DNA of 64,000 nt from Mesorhizobium onobrychidis (GCF_024707545.1 NZ_CP062229.1:5499501-5563500); one strand, 5' to 3'; counted from the first letter of the stretch, positions 54,612-63,323 are shown. Numbers and translations are program-made. The notes: generated from the sequence alone by a model not told the origin.

Positions 54612-54636
54612 AACGGCAATTATCGGCAGATGTTCC
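54612..54636 (-). promoter_or_regulatory. EcfG-type general stress promoter
   Basis: On the minus strand GGAAC (54632-54636) is separated by exactly 16 bases from CGTT (54612-54615), the alphaproteobacterial EcfG consensus. The -10 box ends about 29 bases before the start of the gene at 54582, a suitable distance. Confidence 0.65.
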
Positions 54637-54860
54637 ATTCATCCGGCACTGATACGCCTTCCGCACGGTTCAGCGAGTTGCCGCCGCCTACCCGATAGAT
54701 CCGAGATCCACATCACCGGAACGCAGACTGGTCTACGCGATTTCTGGCCTGTAGATGCGGCAAACGGCGGTAACGACGTGGTTTGAGCGCTTGGTCGAGA
54801 ATGCCGCAAGCGCGAAATGGCGGTGTCTGTGGGCTATCGGTCATTTGCAGCGACGGGTGT

Positions 54861-55013
54861 CTATCCCCGTGCTCGGCCGTCTTCGAGCTCGAGCGTCGAA
54901 TCGAAGTAGGTCATCCAGCGCGTATCGTGGGTCACAACGCAGATCGCGACATTGCGACTGTCCGCCAGATGCCTGAAGACCTTCATCACCATCTCCGCCC
55001 GCGTGCCATGACG
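54861..55013 (-). pseudogene. 3' remnant of an ABC transporter ATPase (MacB-like)
   Basis: The frame reads TRAEMVMKVFRHLAD then CVVTHDTRWMTYFDSTLELEDGR before a TAG at 54861. This matches the D-loop/H-loop (VTHD) and C-terminal end of MacB-type ABC ATPases. No other part of the ATPase is present: the upstream sequence becomes a LysE fragment in another frame. It is a leftover of a deletion or recombination. Confidence 0.7.
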
Positions 55014-55296
55014 AGCGCAACAGGCTTAGTCCGAGCCAACACAGATAAGCGGCGGCAGACAATCGGAGCAGACTGAATGCAAGGGGCGACGCCCCGACCA
55101 ATGAAGACACGCCTAACGCGAGGAGAGGCAATTGAACAAGCCCCGCACCAACAGTCATGCCCAGTACCGTGAAAAACGCCGTGCTGCGCCCGTGAGAGAT
55201 CCCGCGTGCCGTCACAAGCATGCTGTCGGGGCCGGGCGGAGCCTGCATCAAGATAACTGTCCCTAGGAAAGCTATCCACAACACGGGATCCATCAT
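55014..55296 (-). pseudogene. 5' remnant of a LysE-family exporter
   Basis: The frame starting at 55296 reads MMDPVLWIAFLGTVILMQA then PGPDSMLVTARGISHG and VLGMTVGAGLVQLPLLALG, the first two to three membrane helices of LysE/RhtB amino-acid exporters. After LCWLGLSLLR (about residue 95) the similarity stops and the sequence joins the ABC remnant. A full exporter has about 205 residues, so this is truncated. The junction lies near 55005-55020. Confidence 0.75.
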
Positions 55297-55513
55297 CCTG
55301 CTCTTTCACCTAATATCTGCGCAGTGCCCTTGAACCCATTGGTGTCCTTGAATTGTCAGCTAACTTAGCTTGGCAGTTGCAGGCGAATTCCCTGCAACTG
55401 CCGGTCAGTCAGGCCGGTTCAAGAATCTCGGATGGCAAGCCCGATACCTGCATCTTCGGAGCGGAGCCGCTGGCGATCCCTTGCCGGGGCTCCGCAAGCC
55501 GGTGGCCTAGGAA

Positions 55514-56041
55514 TTACGCGGCCGCTTGAAGAGCACGTTGGTTGACACCACCCTCGCCCAGACCCGTCAGCGCTTCATCCGTCGCGACCTCTTCCTTGAG
55601 CGTCGCTTTGAGAAGGGCGGCAACATCGGCCTTTCCCATCTGTTCAGCCCAGGCGATAAGCGTGCCATACCGGGCGATCTCGTAATGCTCGACGGCTTGC
55701 GCCGCTGCGACCAGTCCGGCATCGAGCGCAGGAGCGCCTTCATAATCTTCGAGTATCTCAGAGCCTTCTTCAATGATGCCGTCGATCGCCGGACAGGTCT
55801 TGCCGCGTGCTGCCTTGCCGAATTTCTCGAACACCTCCTCGAGACGATCGACGTGGGCTTCCGTTTCCATACGGTGTTTTTCAAAGGCAGCAGTCACTTT
55901 TTCCGACTCCGCACCTTTCGCCATTTTCGGCAGCGCCCTCAGTATCTTCTTTTCGGCGTAGTAAAGGTCTTTGAGTCCGTCGAGGAACAGGTCCTCAAGA
56001 CCCTTGGTTGTCGCTTTCGCGGATTTCTTCGCAGTTGCCAT
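55514..56041 (-). CDS. DUF892 ferritin-like protein (YciF/YciE family)
   Basis: 175 residues. A basic Lys/Ala-rich tail (MATAKKSAKATTK) leads into the four-helix ferritin-like DUF892 domain: LEDLFLDGLKDLYYAEKKIL, KHRMETEAHVDRLEEVFEKF, QAVEHYEIARYGTLIAWAEQ. The repeated Glu/His-rich EAH and EHYEIARYG elements are metal ligands of the fold. Such proteins are induced by stress in many bacteria. A GGAAC-N17-GGTT box lies upstream (56096-56121), one mismatch from the stress consensus. It is a stand-alone gene. Confidence 0.92.
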   Translation of the reverse strand: MATAKKSAKATTKGLEDLFLDGLKDLYYAEKKILRALPKMAKGAESEKVTAAFEKHRMETEAHVDRLEEVFEKFGKAARGKTCPAIDGIIEEGSEILEDYEGAPALDAGLVAAAQAVEHYEIARYGTLIAWAEQMGKADVAALLKATLKEEVATDEALTGLGEGGVNQRALQAAA

Positions 56042-56095
56042 GGTCGTCTCCCGCTGGGGTTGGAGCTAGCCTCCCTAACTATGAAGGCGTCCGAT

Positions 56096-56121
56096 AACCC
56101 CGCCGGTCGGCAACAAGTTCC
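56096..56121 (-). promoter_or_regulatory. EcfG-type general stress promoter before the DUF892 gene
   Basis: On the minus strand GGAAC (56117-56121) is followed after 17 bases by GGTT (56096-56099); the consensus has CGTT. It lies about 55 bases before the DUF892 start. One mismatch lowers certainty, but the ferritin-like family is commonly stress-induced. Confidence 0.5.
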
Positions 56122-56278
56122 CTGACGATTCGAGCCGCTGGAAATTTTCCGACGCTTCGGGGTCATATGGTCAGGTGCTGCAAAGGTTACGCTGATGAGC
56201 GGACGCGCAAGGCGATGGTCGATATCTCACGGGGTGGCCCGCTCCCGCGCCCCGGTCGGCCCGCGCCGCGCAATCGGC

Positions 56279-56497
56279 TCAATCGATCCGCCTGATACGG
56301 CCCTTGTCGAGACGGAATACTCCATCCTGTCCGCCCTGCCTCTCAAAATCGGTAAGCAGATCGTCCCATGTACCCAGGAATTCGCCGCAGTCGTCGCAAA
56401 AGATCCGGTCGTCAGGACCGGCGTCGGCCGGAATCCTCAGCCTTATTGTCAGGCAATAAGGGCACTCCAACTGGTGGTTGAGATATTGTTTGGTCAT
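56279..56497 (-). CDS. Small zinc-ribbon-like protein
   Basis: 72 residues with two CxxC pairs: C12-P-Y-C15 and C34-D-D-C37, the layout of a zinc ribbon. The rest is acidic, with no membrane segment. It is probably a small metal-binding or nucleic acid-associated protein. The ribosome-binding site is weak, and no stress box was found upstream. Confidence 0.6.
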   Translation of the reverse strand: MTKQYLNHQLECPYCLTIRLRIPADAGPDDRIFCDDCGEFLGTWDDLLTDFERQGGQDGVFRLDKGRIRRID

Positions 56498-56591
56498 GGA
56501 CGATGGCGAGAATGCACTGGAAATGTGGCCCCTGCAACCGCGCTCGCGCTGGTCTGACGAGCTCGGTCAGAAATGTACGGCGATAGGGGCA

Positions 56592-56807
56592 TCACGGCGA
56601 TTGTTGCGATCCGGGAATAATGAGCGCGCCTTCGTTAGGGGCCGAATATTCAAAGCCGATGAAAAACGCGGCAAGAATTAGCGCGCAGATAATTGCAATT
56701 GCTGCCAGTGCGGTTCTGGACAACAGCTTACGCGGTTCGCGGTTTTGCAACACTGAATCGGTCCGCTCTCTGTTCGAAGACGGAGGGGCAAGACAGCTCA
56801 AATTCAT
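56592..56807 (-). CDS. Small single-span membrane protein
   Basis: 71 residues: a polar N-terminus with NREPRKLLSR, one transmembrane segment (TALAAIAIICALILAAFFIG, about residues 32-51) and a short outer tail. Its ATG overlaps the TAA of the upstream small protein (TAATG), so it is likely the third gene of an operon with the SpoIIAA-like and EGLWEVYD genes. No family recognised. Confidence 0.6.
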   Translation of the reverse strand: MNLSCLAPPSSNRERTDSVLQNREPRKLLSRTALAAIAIICALILAAFFIGFEYSAPNEGALIIPGSQQSP

Positions 56808-57028
56808 TATACGCCGTTTTTGGTCGGAGGCCAGCCAGACTGGGCCGGCGGGGGAATGTTGTCGGATGTCAACTCACCCCTCTTGAGTTTTCTAATGGCT
56901 TCGTCGGCTTCGATTTCATCCAGGCCGGAAAGTGGCAAACCGTCGACTATGACGGCTTCCTCGCTCTCGCGGTCATAGACTTCCCACAAGCCCTCCGAAT
57001 CCTGTCGTTTGTTGTAGATGGTTGGCAT
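56807..57028 (-). CDS. Small hypothetical protein with EGLWEVYD motif (second copy)
   Basis: 73 residues. Starting MPTIYNKRQDSEGLWEVYDR, it shares EGLWEVYD, V.VDGLPL and EADEAIRKLKRG with the protein at 53131-53319. The start at 57028 is supported by GGGAG five bases upstream and is preferred over the GTG six bases earlier. It follows the SpoIIAA-like gene and shares TAATG with the membrane protein that follows. Function unknown. Confidence 0.7.
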   Translation of the reverse strand: MPTIYNKRQDSEGLWEVYDRESEEAVIVDGLPLSGLDEIEADEAIRKLKRGELTSDNIPPPAQSGWPPTKNGV

Positions 57029-57070
57029 GGCCACTCCCTAAATGGTCTGAAGATGATCAGCTCGATGCTG

Positions 57071-57442
57071 CTATTGGACACCGGCAACCCACTCCAACGC
57101 CTGGGTTTTTTCGCCCGCCGGGAACACCCGAGCCTCGATCTGCGGGAAAAGCGCGCCGGTCATCTCCGTAGCTGCCTTGATCCACTGTTTTTCGGACACC
57201 ACCGCGGCACGCTGGAAGCGGTGGAATTCGCCAAGTTTGCTCAAGCCGTACTGCAGATCGCGGCGCAAGGCGTCGCCCGTCATGTCCTCCAAATCCGTAA
57301 GGTCGGCTAAGATGCCGATCTCTTCATGTTCGCTCAGTTTCTCTTCGATGGCCGGGATGACTTTGTCGTAGTCCTCCGCGGTCACGGTACCGGCAATGCG
57401 AAATGCGGCGACATTCTCAGGAGCAGAAATAACCTCGATCAC
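57071..57442 (-). CDS. SpoIIAA-like (STAS-fold) protein
   Basis: 123 residues. The GTG at 57442 has a perfect AAGGAGG five bases upstream, so I prefer it to the TTG at 57484; the latter also falls inside the stress promoter box. The product (VIEVISAPENVAAFRIAG, then AIEEKLSEHEEIGILADLTD and VSEKQWIKAATEMTG) matches the SpoIIAA-like/DUF3478 family of single-domain STAS proteins. It probably binds a membrane or protein partner under stress; its exact role is not known. It appears to lead a three-gene operon with the two small proteins downstream, driven by the promoter at 57483-57507. Confidence 0.85.
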   Translation of the reverse strand: MIEVISAPENVAAFRIAGTVTAEDYDKVIPAIEEKLSEHEEIGILADLTDLEDMTGDALRRDLQYGLSKLGEFHRFQRAAVVSEKQWIKAATEMTGALFPQIEARVFPAGEKTQALEWVAGVQ

Positions 57443-57482
57443 TTTTTCCTCCTTCGGATCGGCTTTCAGGGTTATGCCGAAC

Positions 57483-57507
57483 AACTCAAGCCGCCCACGG
57501 ATGTTCC
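57483..57507 (-). promoter_or_regulatory. EcfG-type general stress promoter before the SpoIIAA-like gene
   Basis: On the minus strand GGAAC (57503-57507) is followed after 16 bases by AGTT (57483-57486), one mismatch from CGTT. The -10 box lies about 41 bases before the GTG start at 57442, and the SD AAGGAGG lies between them. Confidence 0.5.
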
Positions 57508-57634
57508 CCGGTCCTAAGTGTTTTGCGATCTAAATTTGACGCTCACGAGCCGGCGCAAATGGCACAGGATTCTGCAGCGACTATCGACAGCGCGGGGCAA
57601 ATCCGACAGTGCAGACGACACCAAACCTAAGATG

Positions 57635-58786
57635 TTAATCGACCGCTTTCTTTGGCGGCTCCTGGGTCGCATGCGTGACGACGGTATAGCGCGCAATCGG
57701 ACCCTCATCGGGGTCTTCTCCTTGAAAGTGAACGTCCGCGTTCACCGGTAGCCGGCTGGTGTTGCCGAACTCCTTAACTGCGGACGCACGGACGAGTTGG
57801 ATGTCTGGGTCCTGCTTCATAATTTTTATTGCCGCAAGCTCGGCAGTACTGCTGCCGCCAATGCGCCAGCTGGCTTCGAGCACACCGGATCGCCAGACAC
57901 CCGACGAATCGACGCCCTGGCCGATATCGTAATTGCGCCGCGAGGCGAAAAATCCAGGATACTCAGCCATCGCCGCGTCATAGGCCCTCGCCTGCACCGT
58001 TGCCAAAGTTAGTGCGCGAGGAAGCTGAAGGCCTTCGAGAGCTTCCCATCCGCCGCGCACTACAATGAGATCGGATCCGCCATAAACGGATTGTCCCGCA
58101 TTATCGGTCGTCGTCCTTTGAGTGCCGTAGTAGGCGACCATGATTTCGTCGATCTCCGTTCTGCCTACGCTCAGCGTGACGATGTCACGAAGGTCCGCTT
58201 CGAGCACAAGACCGCACTCGTCCAGGTCGGGGGAGCGGTATTGCTCGAGCAGTCTCTCGACGTCAGCGACGGTGCGAACAATGTGCTGGTCCTGACCCCG
58301 CGAGGCAAGCGGTGGCTTAAGTCGCGCCGGCCCGAGCCTCAGCAGACGCTGCGCTGCTCGCAGCGCATCGTGCCGCGAAAATACGGTGTAGCCAGGCAAT
58401 ACTGCTGCGCTGACAGTTCTGCCGAAACCGGTTGACCATTCCTTCGGTCGCTTGGCCAAGCCGTCGACCAGTTCATGGGTTATGGCCTTGGTCATTGAGA
58501 AGCGCCAAGGCACCACGCCGCCGAAGAGGTCTTGCGGCCCGTTGATACCCAGCCGTGCCGCATCGGTGGCAAGCAAGCTGTCGTCCGGCACGAAATACAG
58601 GCCCTCGCCTTTGCCGCTGTGGCCTAGACCCTGCTGGAAGGCAAATCCCTTGAGGCTCGCAATCGTGCGGGCAACGGCAGCCATAGCTTCCCGTTCGTGT
58701 GCGTAGAGAGGCTCGCAGCCCGGCGCGGAGAATGCGATCACGGTCCCTTTTGCCTCGCCCGGCTGACTGCCTCTGTGCTCGGTCAT
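57635..58786 (-). CDS. DUF3182 family protein
   Basis: 383 residues. Segments such as GLYFVPDDSLLATDAARLGI, GGVVPWRFSMTKAITHELVD and AAVLPGYTVFSRHDALRAAQRLLRLGPARLKP (shortened) resemble DUF3182 proteins, some of which look like ATP-grasp enzymes in sequence. No signal peptide or membrane segment. It is not linked to an obvious pathway here, since the neighbours are single genes of unrelated type. The start ATG at 58786 has a weak AAGAACGAG ribosome-binding site. A catalytic role is not established. Confidence 0.7.
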   Translation of the reverse strand: MTEHRGSQPGEAKGTVIAFSAPGCEPLYAHEREAMAAVARTIASLKGFAFQQGLGHSGKGEGLYFVPDDSLLATDAARLGINGPQDLFGGVVPWRFSMTKAITHELVDGLAKRPKEWSTGFGRTVSAAVLPGYTVFSRHDALRAAQRLLRLGPARLKPPLASRGQDQHIVRTVADVERLLEQYRSPDLDECGLVLEADLRDIVTLSVGRTEIDEIMVAYYGTQRTTTDNAGQSVYGGSDLIVVRGGWEALEGLQLPRALTLATVQARAYDAAMAEYPGFFASRRNYDIGQGVDSSGVWRSGVLEASWRIGGSSTAELAAIKIMKQDPDIQLVRASAVKEFGNTSRLPVNADVHFQGEDPDEGPIARYTVVTHATQEPPKKAVD

Positions 58787-59044
58787 GTTGCTCGTTCTTG
58801 GGGTGCTACCTCATCATGGCCGCGGATTGCCGATGTTTCGGCCGGCGGTTCGCTCCGACCCAAGAGAACGCGCAAGATGGCAGAAACGTTCAGCCTGACT
58901 TGGCCGGCTCGCCGTCTCCTGGGTCCTTTCGAACGATATACGTCGGGAACCGCTACCCGGAGCGCGCGATTAGAGGGGTAGACGTGAGGTCCAGGTCGTG
59001 TCTGAAGGTGACCGCCTAGTGGCGAAATTCGAAAACAGTATCGG

Positions 59045-60100
59045 GTGGATTCGGTGACGTTGCTGGTTCAGCCGCGCCTGGTCAACGACCCCTTCTCGGA
59101 TGCGGGGCTTCTTCTAGATTTCCGATTCGGCAACCGGGCGATGCTCTTCGACATTGGCGATCTGTCGCCACTTTCGCCGCGCGAAATCCTGCGCGTCAGC
59201 CACGTATTCGTATCACATATGCACATGGACCACTTCGCCGGCTTCGATCGGCTGCTGCGGTTATTTCTATACAGGAATAAAACAGTGCATTTCTTCGGCC
59301 CGCCTGGGTTGACCGAGGCCGTGCAAGCCAAGCTCAACGCATACACATGGAATCTCCTCGACGAACAGTCCCACGACTTCATGATAGCCGCCTGCGACTG
59401 GACGCCGGCCGGATTTCGTCATTCCCGCCTCTTTCGGGCGCGATCGGGCTTCGCTCGGCAGGATACGGCATCAAATACAGCCGAGGGAAATATCCTGCTC
59501 GACGATCCCGATTTCCGTATCGAAGCAGCAATGCTCGACCACGGCGTTCCATGCCTTGCATTCGCGTTTCAGGAAAAGATCCGGGTCAACGTGCAAAAAC
59601 CGCAGCTGGAAGCATTGGGTTTGCCTGTCGGACCGTGGTTGAGCGAAGCCAAGCGTGCGGTCCGGCGCGGAGCTGATCCGGAAACGACGCTCGCCCCAAC
59701 CGCGGATCGACATATCTCGGTCGGCGAGCTGCTCGGTGCCGGAGCCCTGAGAACCGGCCCCGGACAGAAGATCGTCTATGCGACCGATCTCGCATTCAAC
59801 GAGGCAAATCTTGCGCGTGTCGTTGCGCTTGCGCACGGCGCTAACCAGCTGTTTATCGAAGCGGGCTTCCTCCAGGAAGATCGCGAGCTGGCCGCCGCGA
59901 AGCGCCATCTCACGGCAGCCGAAGCCGGCACGATCGCCAGGCTTGCCGATGTTGAACATGCCGTGCCGATGCACTTTTCGCCCCGCTATCTCGGACACGA
60001 GGACAAACTGCATGCAGAGTTCGCGGCAAATCTAGGCGTCGGAAGTGCTTCTCACGTAAGCAAGAGCCGGGATGGCCGCGTTTTCGATCACTTGCGTTGA
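59045..60100 (+). CDS. Metallo-beta-lactamase fold hydrolase (RNase Z-like)
   Basis: 351 residues. The zinc motif HxHxDH is seen as H58-M-H60-M-D62-H63 in VSHMHMDHFAGFD, followed by a later aspartate in YATDLAF and a histidine in AVPMHFSPRYLG. RNase Z-type order and length fit, but an insert of about 60 residues between the second and third ligand groups is longer than in tRNA 3'-processing enzymes, so the substrate may differ. The start is a GTG with no strong ribosome-binding site; another GTG lies three codons downstream. The final 13 bases overlap the convergent metallophosphoesterase gene. Confidence 0.85.
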   Translation: MDSVTLLVQPRLVNDPFSDAGLLLDFRFGNRAMLFDIGDLSPLSPREILRVSHVFVSHMHMDHFAGFDRLLRLFLYRNKTVHFFGPPGLTEAVQAKLNAYTWNLLDEQSHDFMIAACDWTPAGFRHSRLFRARSGFARQDTASNTAEGNILLDDPDFRIEAAMLDHGVPCLAFAFQEKIRVNVQKPQLEALGLPVGPWLSEAKRAVRRGADPETTLAPTADRHISVGELLGAGALRTGPGQKIVYATDLAFNEANLARVVALAHGANQLFIEAGFLQEDRELAAAKRHLTAAEAGTIARLADVEHAVPMHFSPRYLGHEDKLHAEFAANLGVGSASHVSKSRDGRVFDHLR

Positions 60101-60612
60101 AGATCCCGGCGGGCGGCCCGTCGACGTCGGCTTGCAAGGATGGCGGAAAGGGTGACCGGGCGAAAATCCCAGCTGTCGACGCCCGTGTCGTATTGACGTG
60201 TAACCGGGCTCAGTCTGCCGTGGGAATGGCCATGCAGATCGATCGATTTCTTGCCGATCTGATTCCAGGTGCGAAAGGGATAATGGCAAAGGATCAGCAA
60301 CCTGCCGTCTATCGTCAGCTCCTTATAATGTTGAGTGCTGGCCCAACCAGCGGCGCCGATGGTCGCTGCCCCATCGTTGTTGCCGATAATCAAATGCTTC
60401 TGGCCATGAAGCGACGACAGGAGCGATGAAACGAATCCGGCCGATCCCTTCGCAAAATCGCCGAGATGCCAGATCTCGTCGTCCGGGCTGACGGTTTCGT
60501 TCCAGAGCGAAATCAGCGTTCGATCGTGTTCTGCCAGCGAGCCGAACGGGCGACGATCGATACGCAGAATGCGGGGATCGCTGAAATGTGTGTCGGCCGT
60601 GAAAAAGATCAT
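60088..60612 (-). CDS. Small metallophosphoesterase
   Basis: 174 residues. Calcineurin-type motifs are in order: DTHF (7-10), GDFAKG, IIGNNDG, CHYPFRTW and GHSHGRLS. This matches small bacterial phosphoesterases of unknown substrate. Length is typical. It overlaps the end of the MBL-fold gene by 13 bases on the opposite strand, which may indicate that both stop codons are compact rather than coregulated. Confidence 0.9.
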   Translation of the reverse strand: MIFFTADTHFSDPRILRIDRRPFGSLAEHDRTLISLWNETVSPDDEIWHLGDFAKGSAGFVSSLLSSLHGQKHLIIGNNDGAATIGAAGWASTQHYKELTIDGRLLILCHYPFRTWNQIGKKSIDLHGHSHGRLSPVTRQYDTGVDSWDFRPVTLSAILASRRRRAARRDLQRK

Positions 60613-60616
60613 GATC

Positions 60617-60746
60617 GTTCACAGCCTTTGCGGACGATATCGAGCCTGTCGAGCGCGAGGAGATAGTGCGCCATCGCGCTCTGGCCACCTTTGCTGTGTT
60701 GGCAGAGGCCGGCGGCTTCAACAAGCGGGACAAGCCTTCCAACTGA
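60617..60746 (+). other. Possible coding remnant without a start codon
   Basis: A short frame (60617-60746, stop TGA) encodes a protein-like string, ADDIEPVEREEIVRHRALAT followed by FAVLAEAGGFNKR, with GC-rich third positions. It begins directly after an in-frame stop and has no ATG, only a GTG near 60666. It may be the end of a lost gene. No family recognised. Confidence 0.2.
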
Positions 60747-60876
60747 ATTGGAACGAAGAGGAGGCCACGGCGGATTGGCTGAGGCAGAACCGGGGCCTGC
60801 TCGATCTCAGGATCCGAAGCCGCGACAACGGGCGGATCAAGTTTGTTGACCGCGTACCAGTCTGTGGGGTCCTGTT

Positions 60877-61882
60877 TCAGCCGGCGGATCTCTCCGGCAA
60901 TGTGTCCAGCAGGCTGTGTCTAGGCGCCCAGCCCAGCAGAGTTTTGGCTCGCGAGATGTCGATCTCGTAATGATCGTCCGAATTCTCGATCATCCACGGT
61001 TTGATGTCGGTGTCCTGATCGAGTACCTCCGTCTGCACCCACGCGCCCAGCTTCGTCAGCTGCTTCGGCAGCGCTAAGGTGCTCCAGTCCTCGCCATGGA
61101 TGAGCCGGCCGATGCGCTTCTGCATCTCCTCGTATGACGGTGTGTCTTCTTCGCCGATCAGAAGCGCGGTCTCGGCCGGAAGTTCGGCGCGCCGGTCGAC
61201 GGTACGCACCACCGCATCGACGAGATCGTCCTTGTGCAGATAGGGCTGACCGGCGGTGATATCGCCGGCGAACAAATAGGCGGTCGGCAAGCGCTCGAAG
61301 ATGCGAGCGATCTGCTGGGCAATAAAGGCCGCCCGGCAGTCTTCGTCATAGACGCCGGCGAGCCGCAGGATCACCGTCTTGATTTCGCCGCGCTCCTCGA
61401 AATCAGCGCCTCGGTTTCGGCTTTCGATCTTGGGTAGGCCCAGGCCGGGTCGAGCGGCGAGTCCTCATTGATTTTCGTGCCCCTCCCCGGCTTGGGGCAT
61501 GGGCGAGAAGCGTGCTGGAGAACACGAACTGCTCGGTCTTGATCGCCGTCAGCGCATTCAGGAGCCGGCGCGTGCCCTGCACGGTGACGGCGTCATATTT
61601 CGGATTGTCCTTGCCGGTCGTGTCGTAATAGGCCGCAAGGTGGATGACCGAGGCGATGCGACCGCCGCGCTCCCGCGCTGCCTCCACAGCCCTACTCACG
61701 CTCTCATCGGAGGTGAGATCGATCTCGATCGTCTCCATGCCGGCGGGGGGATGTTTCGGTTTTGCAACATCAAGGCCGATAACCCGGTAGCGGTCAATCA
61801 AACCTCGCGCAATCGCCTGCCCCAGGAAGCCGCTGCTTCCGGTGATAAGGACCGTCGGAAGGGGCGCGCCGTGATTTGCCAT
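60877..61882 (-). pseudogene. NAD-dependent epimerase/dehydratase pseudogene with two frameshifts
   Basis: The N-terminal part from 61882 (VLITGSSGFLGQAIARGLID with GSSGFLG, then IHLAAYYDTTGKDNP) and the C-terminal part from 61374 (VILRLAGVYDEDCRAAFIAQ, then PYLHKDDLVDAVVRTVDR) form one extended SDR. Between them a first frameshift near 61490, at the C/G-rich run CCCCTCCCCGG, moves reading to the frame KINEDSPLDPAWAYPRSKAE. That frame holds the Y-x3-K active site (YPRSK). A second shift near 61395 returns to the last frame. An intact gene would be about 335 residues. Two independent indels favour true decay, though sequencing error remains possible. Confidence 0.8.
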
Positions 61883-62010
61883 AAGTCAGGCCCGTTCACG
61901 TTGGAAGAGAGGCCCGATGGCGTGGTGCGCTTCGGCCTTCCTCGACCCTCTCAGCACCTCGGAACTGGATTGGTTTTCCTTTTCTGCATCGAGTTTTGGG
62001 ATGCCCAGGA

Positions 62011-62676
62011 TCATTGCCTCGGCCTTTGCGGACGCGCGAGATGCTCGAGGAACCATCGCGTGGCGTGTCTGACCACTTCGTCCATTGTGCCCGGCTCCTC
62101 GAAGAGGTGGCCGGCACCGTCGATAATGATCAACTGTTTCTCGCCTTTCAGCTCGGCAAGGGCACGCTCGTTCATCCCGATCACCGGCCCGTCCAGGCTG
62201 CCGACCAGAAGCAGTGTCGGGGCACGCACGGCCGGCAACGTGTCCATCGCCAGATCGGGCCGGCCGCCGCGCGAGACGACAGCCGCGATACCTGCATCCG
62301 GGCGTGAGGCGGCCACCAGCGCGGCTGCCGCGCCAGTGCTTGCCCCGAAATAAAGTGGGACAAGCCTTCTGGTCCGTGCTTCCGCAGCCGCCCAATGCGT
62401 CGCCAGCGCGAGCCGCGATGCAAGCAGGTCAATGTCGAAGACGTTTCGCCTGTCGCGTTCCTCGATCGACGTCAAAAGGTCGACGAGAAGGGTCGCCAGT
62501 CCGGCCTGCCGAAGTGCGGCGGCCACGTGATTGTTGCGCGGACTGAGCCGTCCACTTCCGCTGCCATGAGCGAAGATCACGATGCCGTGCGCACCGTGCG
62601 GCACGCCCAGCAGCCCAATGAGCCCGTCGGGCTCGATCCTGACCTCCTCGACCTCTGTCATGGCGGTTGCCGGCAT
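62011..62676 (-). CDS. Dienelactone hydrolase-like alpha/beta hydrolase
   Basis: 221 residues. The start at 62676 has TTGGAG seven bases upstream; the frame is open further to 62733 but without such a site. Features are IVIFAHGSGSGRLSPRN, the nucleophile elbow LYFGASTGAAAAL with Ser in GAST, an acid residue in LLVGSLDGPVIG and the histidine in IDGAGHLFEEPG. This is the arrangement of dienelactone hydrolase-type alpha/beta hydrolases. The substrate is unknown. It ends 128 bases before the epimerase pseudogene start. Confidence 0.88.
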   Translation of the reverse strand: MPATAMTEVEEVRIEPDGLIGLLGVPHGAHGIVIFAHGSGSGRLSPRNNHVAAALRQAGLATLLVDLLTSIEERDRRNVFDIDLLASRLALATHWAAAEARTRRLVPLYFGASTGAAAALVAASRPDAGIAAVVSRGGRPDLAMDTLPAVRAPTLLLVGSLDGPVIGMNERALAELKGEKQLIIIDGAGHLFEEPGTMDEVVRHATRWFLEHLARPQRPRQ

Positions 62677-63001
62677 CGTTACACTCCAAGGGAGGATCGC
62701 CTCACAGGCAGAGGAACTGCGCCTCGCGCCCACTCAGTGCGTTAAACACTGGCATGCCGGAAATGTTTCCGAGTCAGGCCAGAAAAATATGGCTATCCCA
62801 TCGGGAGCGACGGATCTGTTCCGTCCGTCTATTCGGAATTGTGGGCTCCCTGGGCGCAACGCTCTCCGCGGCCGAGCATCAGGACGTGTTTGGCATTAAT
62901 TGCTCTAGAGCCATCGTCGCCAAGCACGATGCAGCGTTCGATTGGCCACTCCGCTATGAAGCGAACTTGGTGCAGCATCGCACTCGCCGGGCTCGCGATT
63001 T
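62677..63001. other. Intergenic region between two minus-strand genes
   Basis: 325 bases upstream of the hydrolase gene. A plus-strand short frame is open but has no family or convincing start. A small perfect inverted repeat GACGGA-TCTGT-TCCGTC lies at 62809-62825. No stress-type GGAAC box with correct spacing was found for the hydrolase. Confidence 0.35.
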
Positions 63002-63298
63002 TCAGCTAGCGCCTCTTGTGGGTGGCTTGTCTGTGTCGTTCCATTCCGCCTTGCGTGCCCGCGCTTCCTCGAAGATCAGCTTGAACTCCCGCATCATCGC
63101 GCTCTCAATGGCGAACGCACTGCTTGGCACGGCGCCGGGGTCTTCCTGATTGTTCTGGAATTGAAAACGGGCCTCCAGTTCGGCCCATATTCGCTCGGAA
63201 GTCGCATCGAGGCCGGCAAGCAGCGCGACGACCAGCGCCAGAGTCTCTCGCTGGGCATTCAGCCGCCCCTCGATCTCTTCATTCGTCAACCCGGACAT
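63002..63298 (-). CDS. Hypothetical protein under a stress-type promoter
   Basis: 98 residues. It begins MSGLTNEEIEGRLNAQRETL and continues as predicted helix (LALVVALLAGLDA, IWAELEARFQFQNNQEDP), rich in Glu and Arg at the end. No family recognised. The start at 63298 is preferred because the longer frame (to 63331) begins inside the perfect EcfG box at 63324-63348. A GGAAG ribosome-binding site lies just upstream. It may be a small stress-response regulator or structural protein. Confidence 0.7.
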   Translation of the reverse strand: MSGLTNEEIEGRLNAQRETLALVVALLAGLDATSERIWAELEARFQFQNNQEDPGAVPSSAFAIESAMMREFKLIFEEARARKAEWNDTDKPPTRGAS

Positions 63299-63323
63299 GT
63301 GGATCGCTTCCAGTTTCAGGCGA

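Noticed and set aside
58945-58975. GGAAC-N16-CGAT before the MBL-fold gene
   Set aside because: The -10 part is CGAT instead of CGTT and lies about 75 bases from the start; too weak to call.
60323-60742. Minus-strand ORF of 139 codons overlapping the metallophosphoesterase
   Set aside because: It is a shadow of the metallophosphoesterase in another frame.
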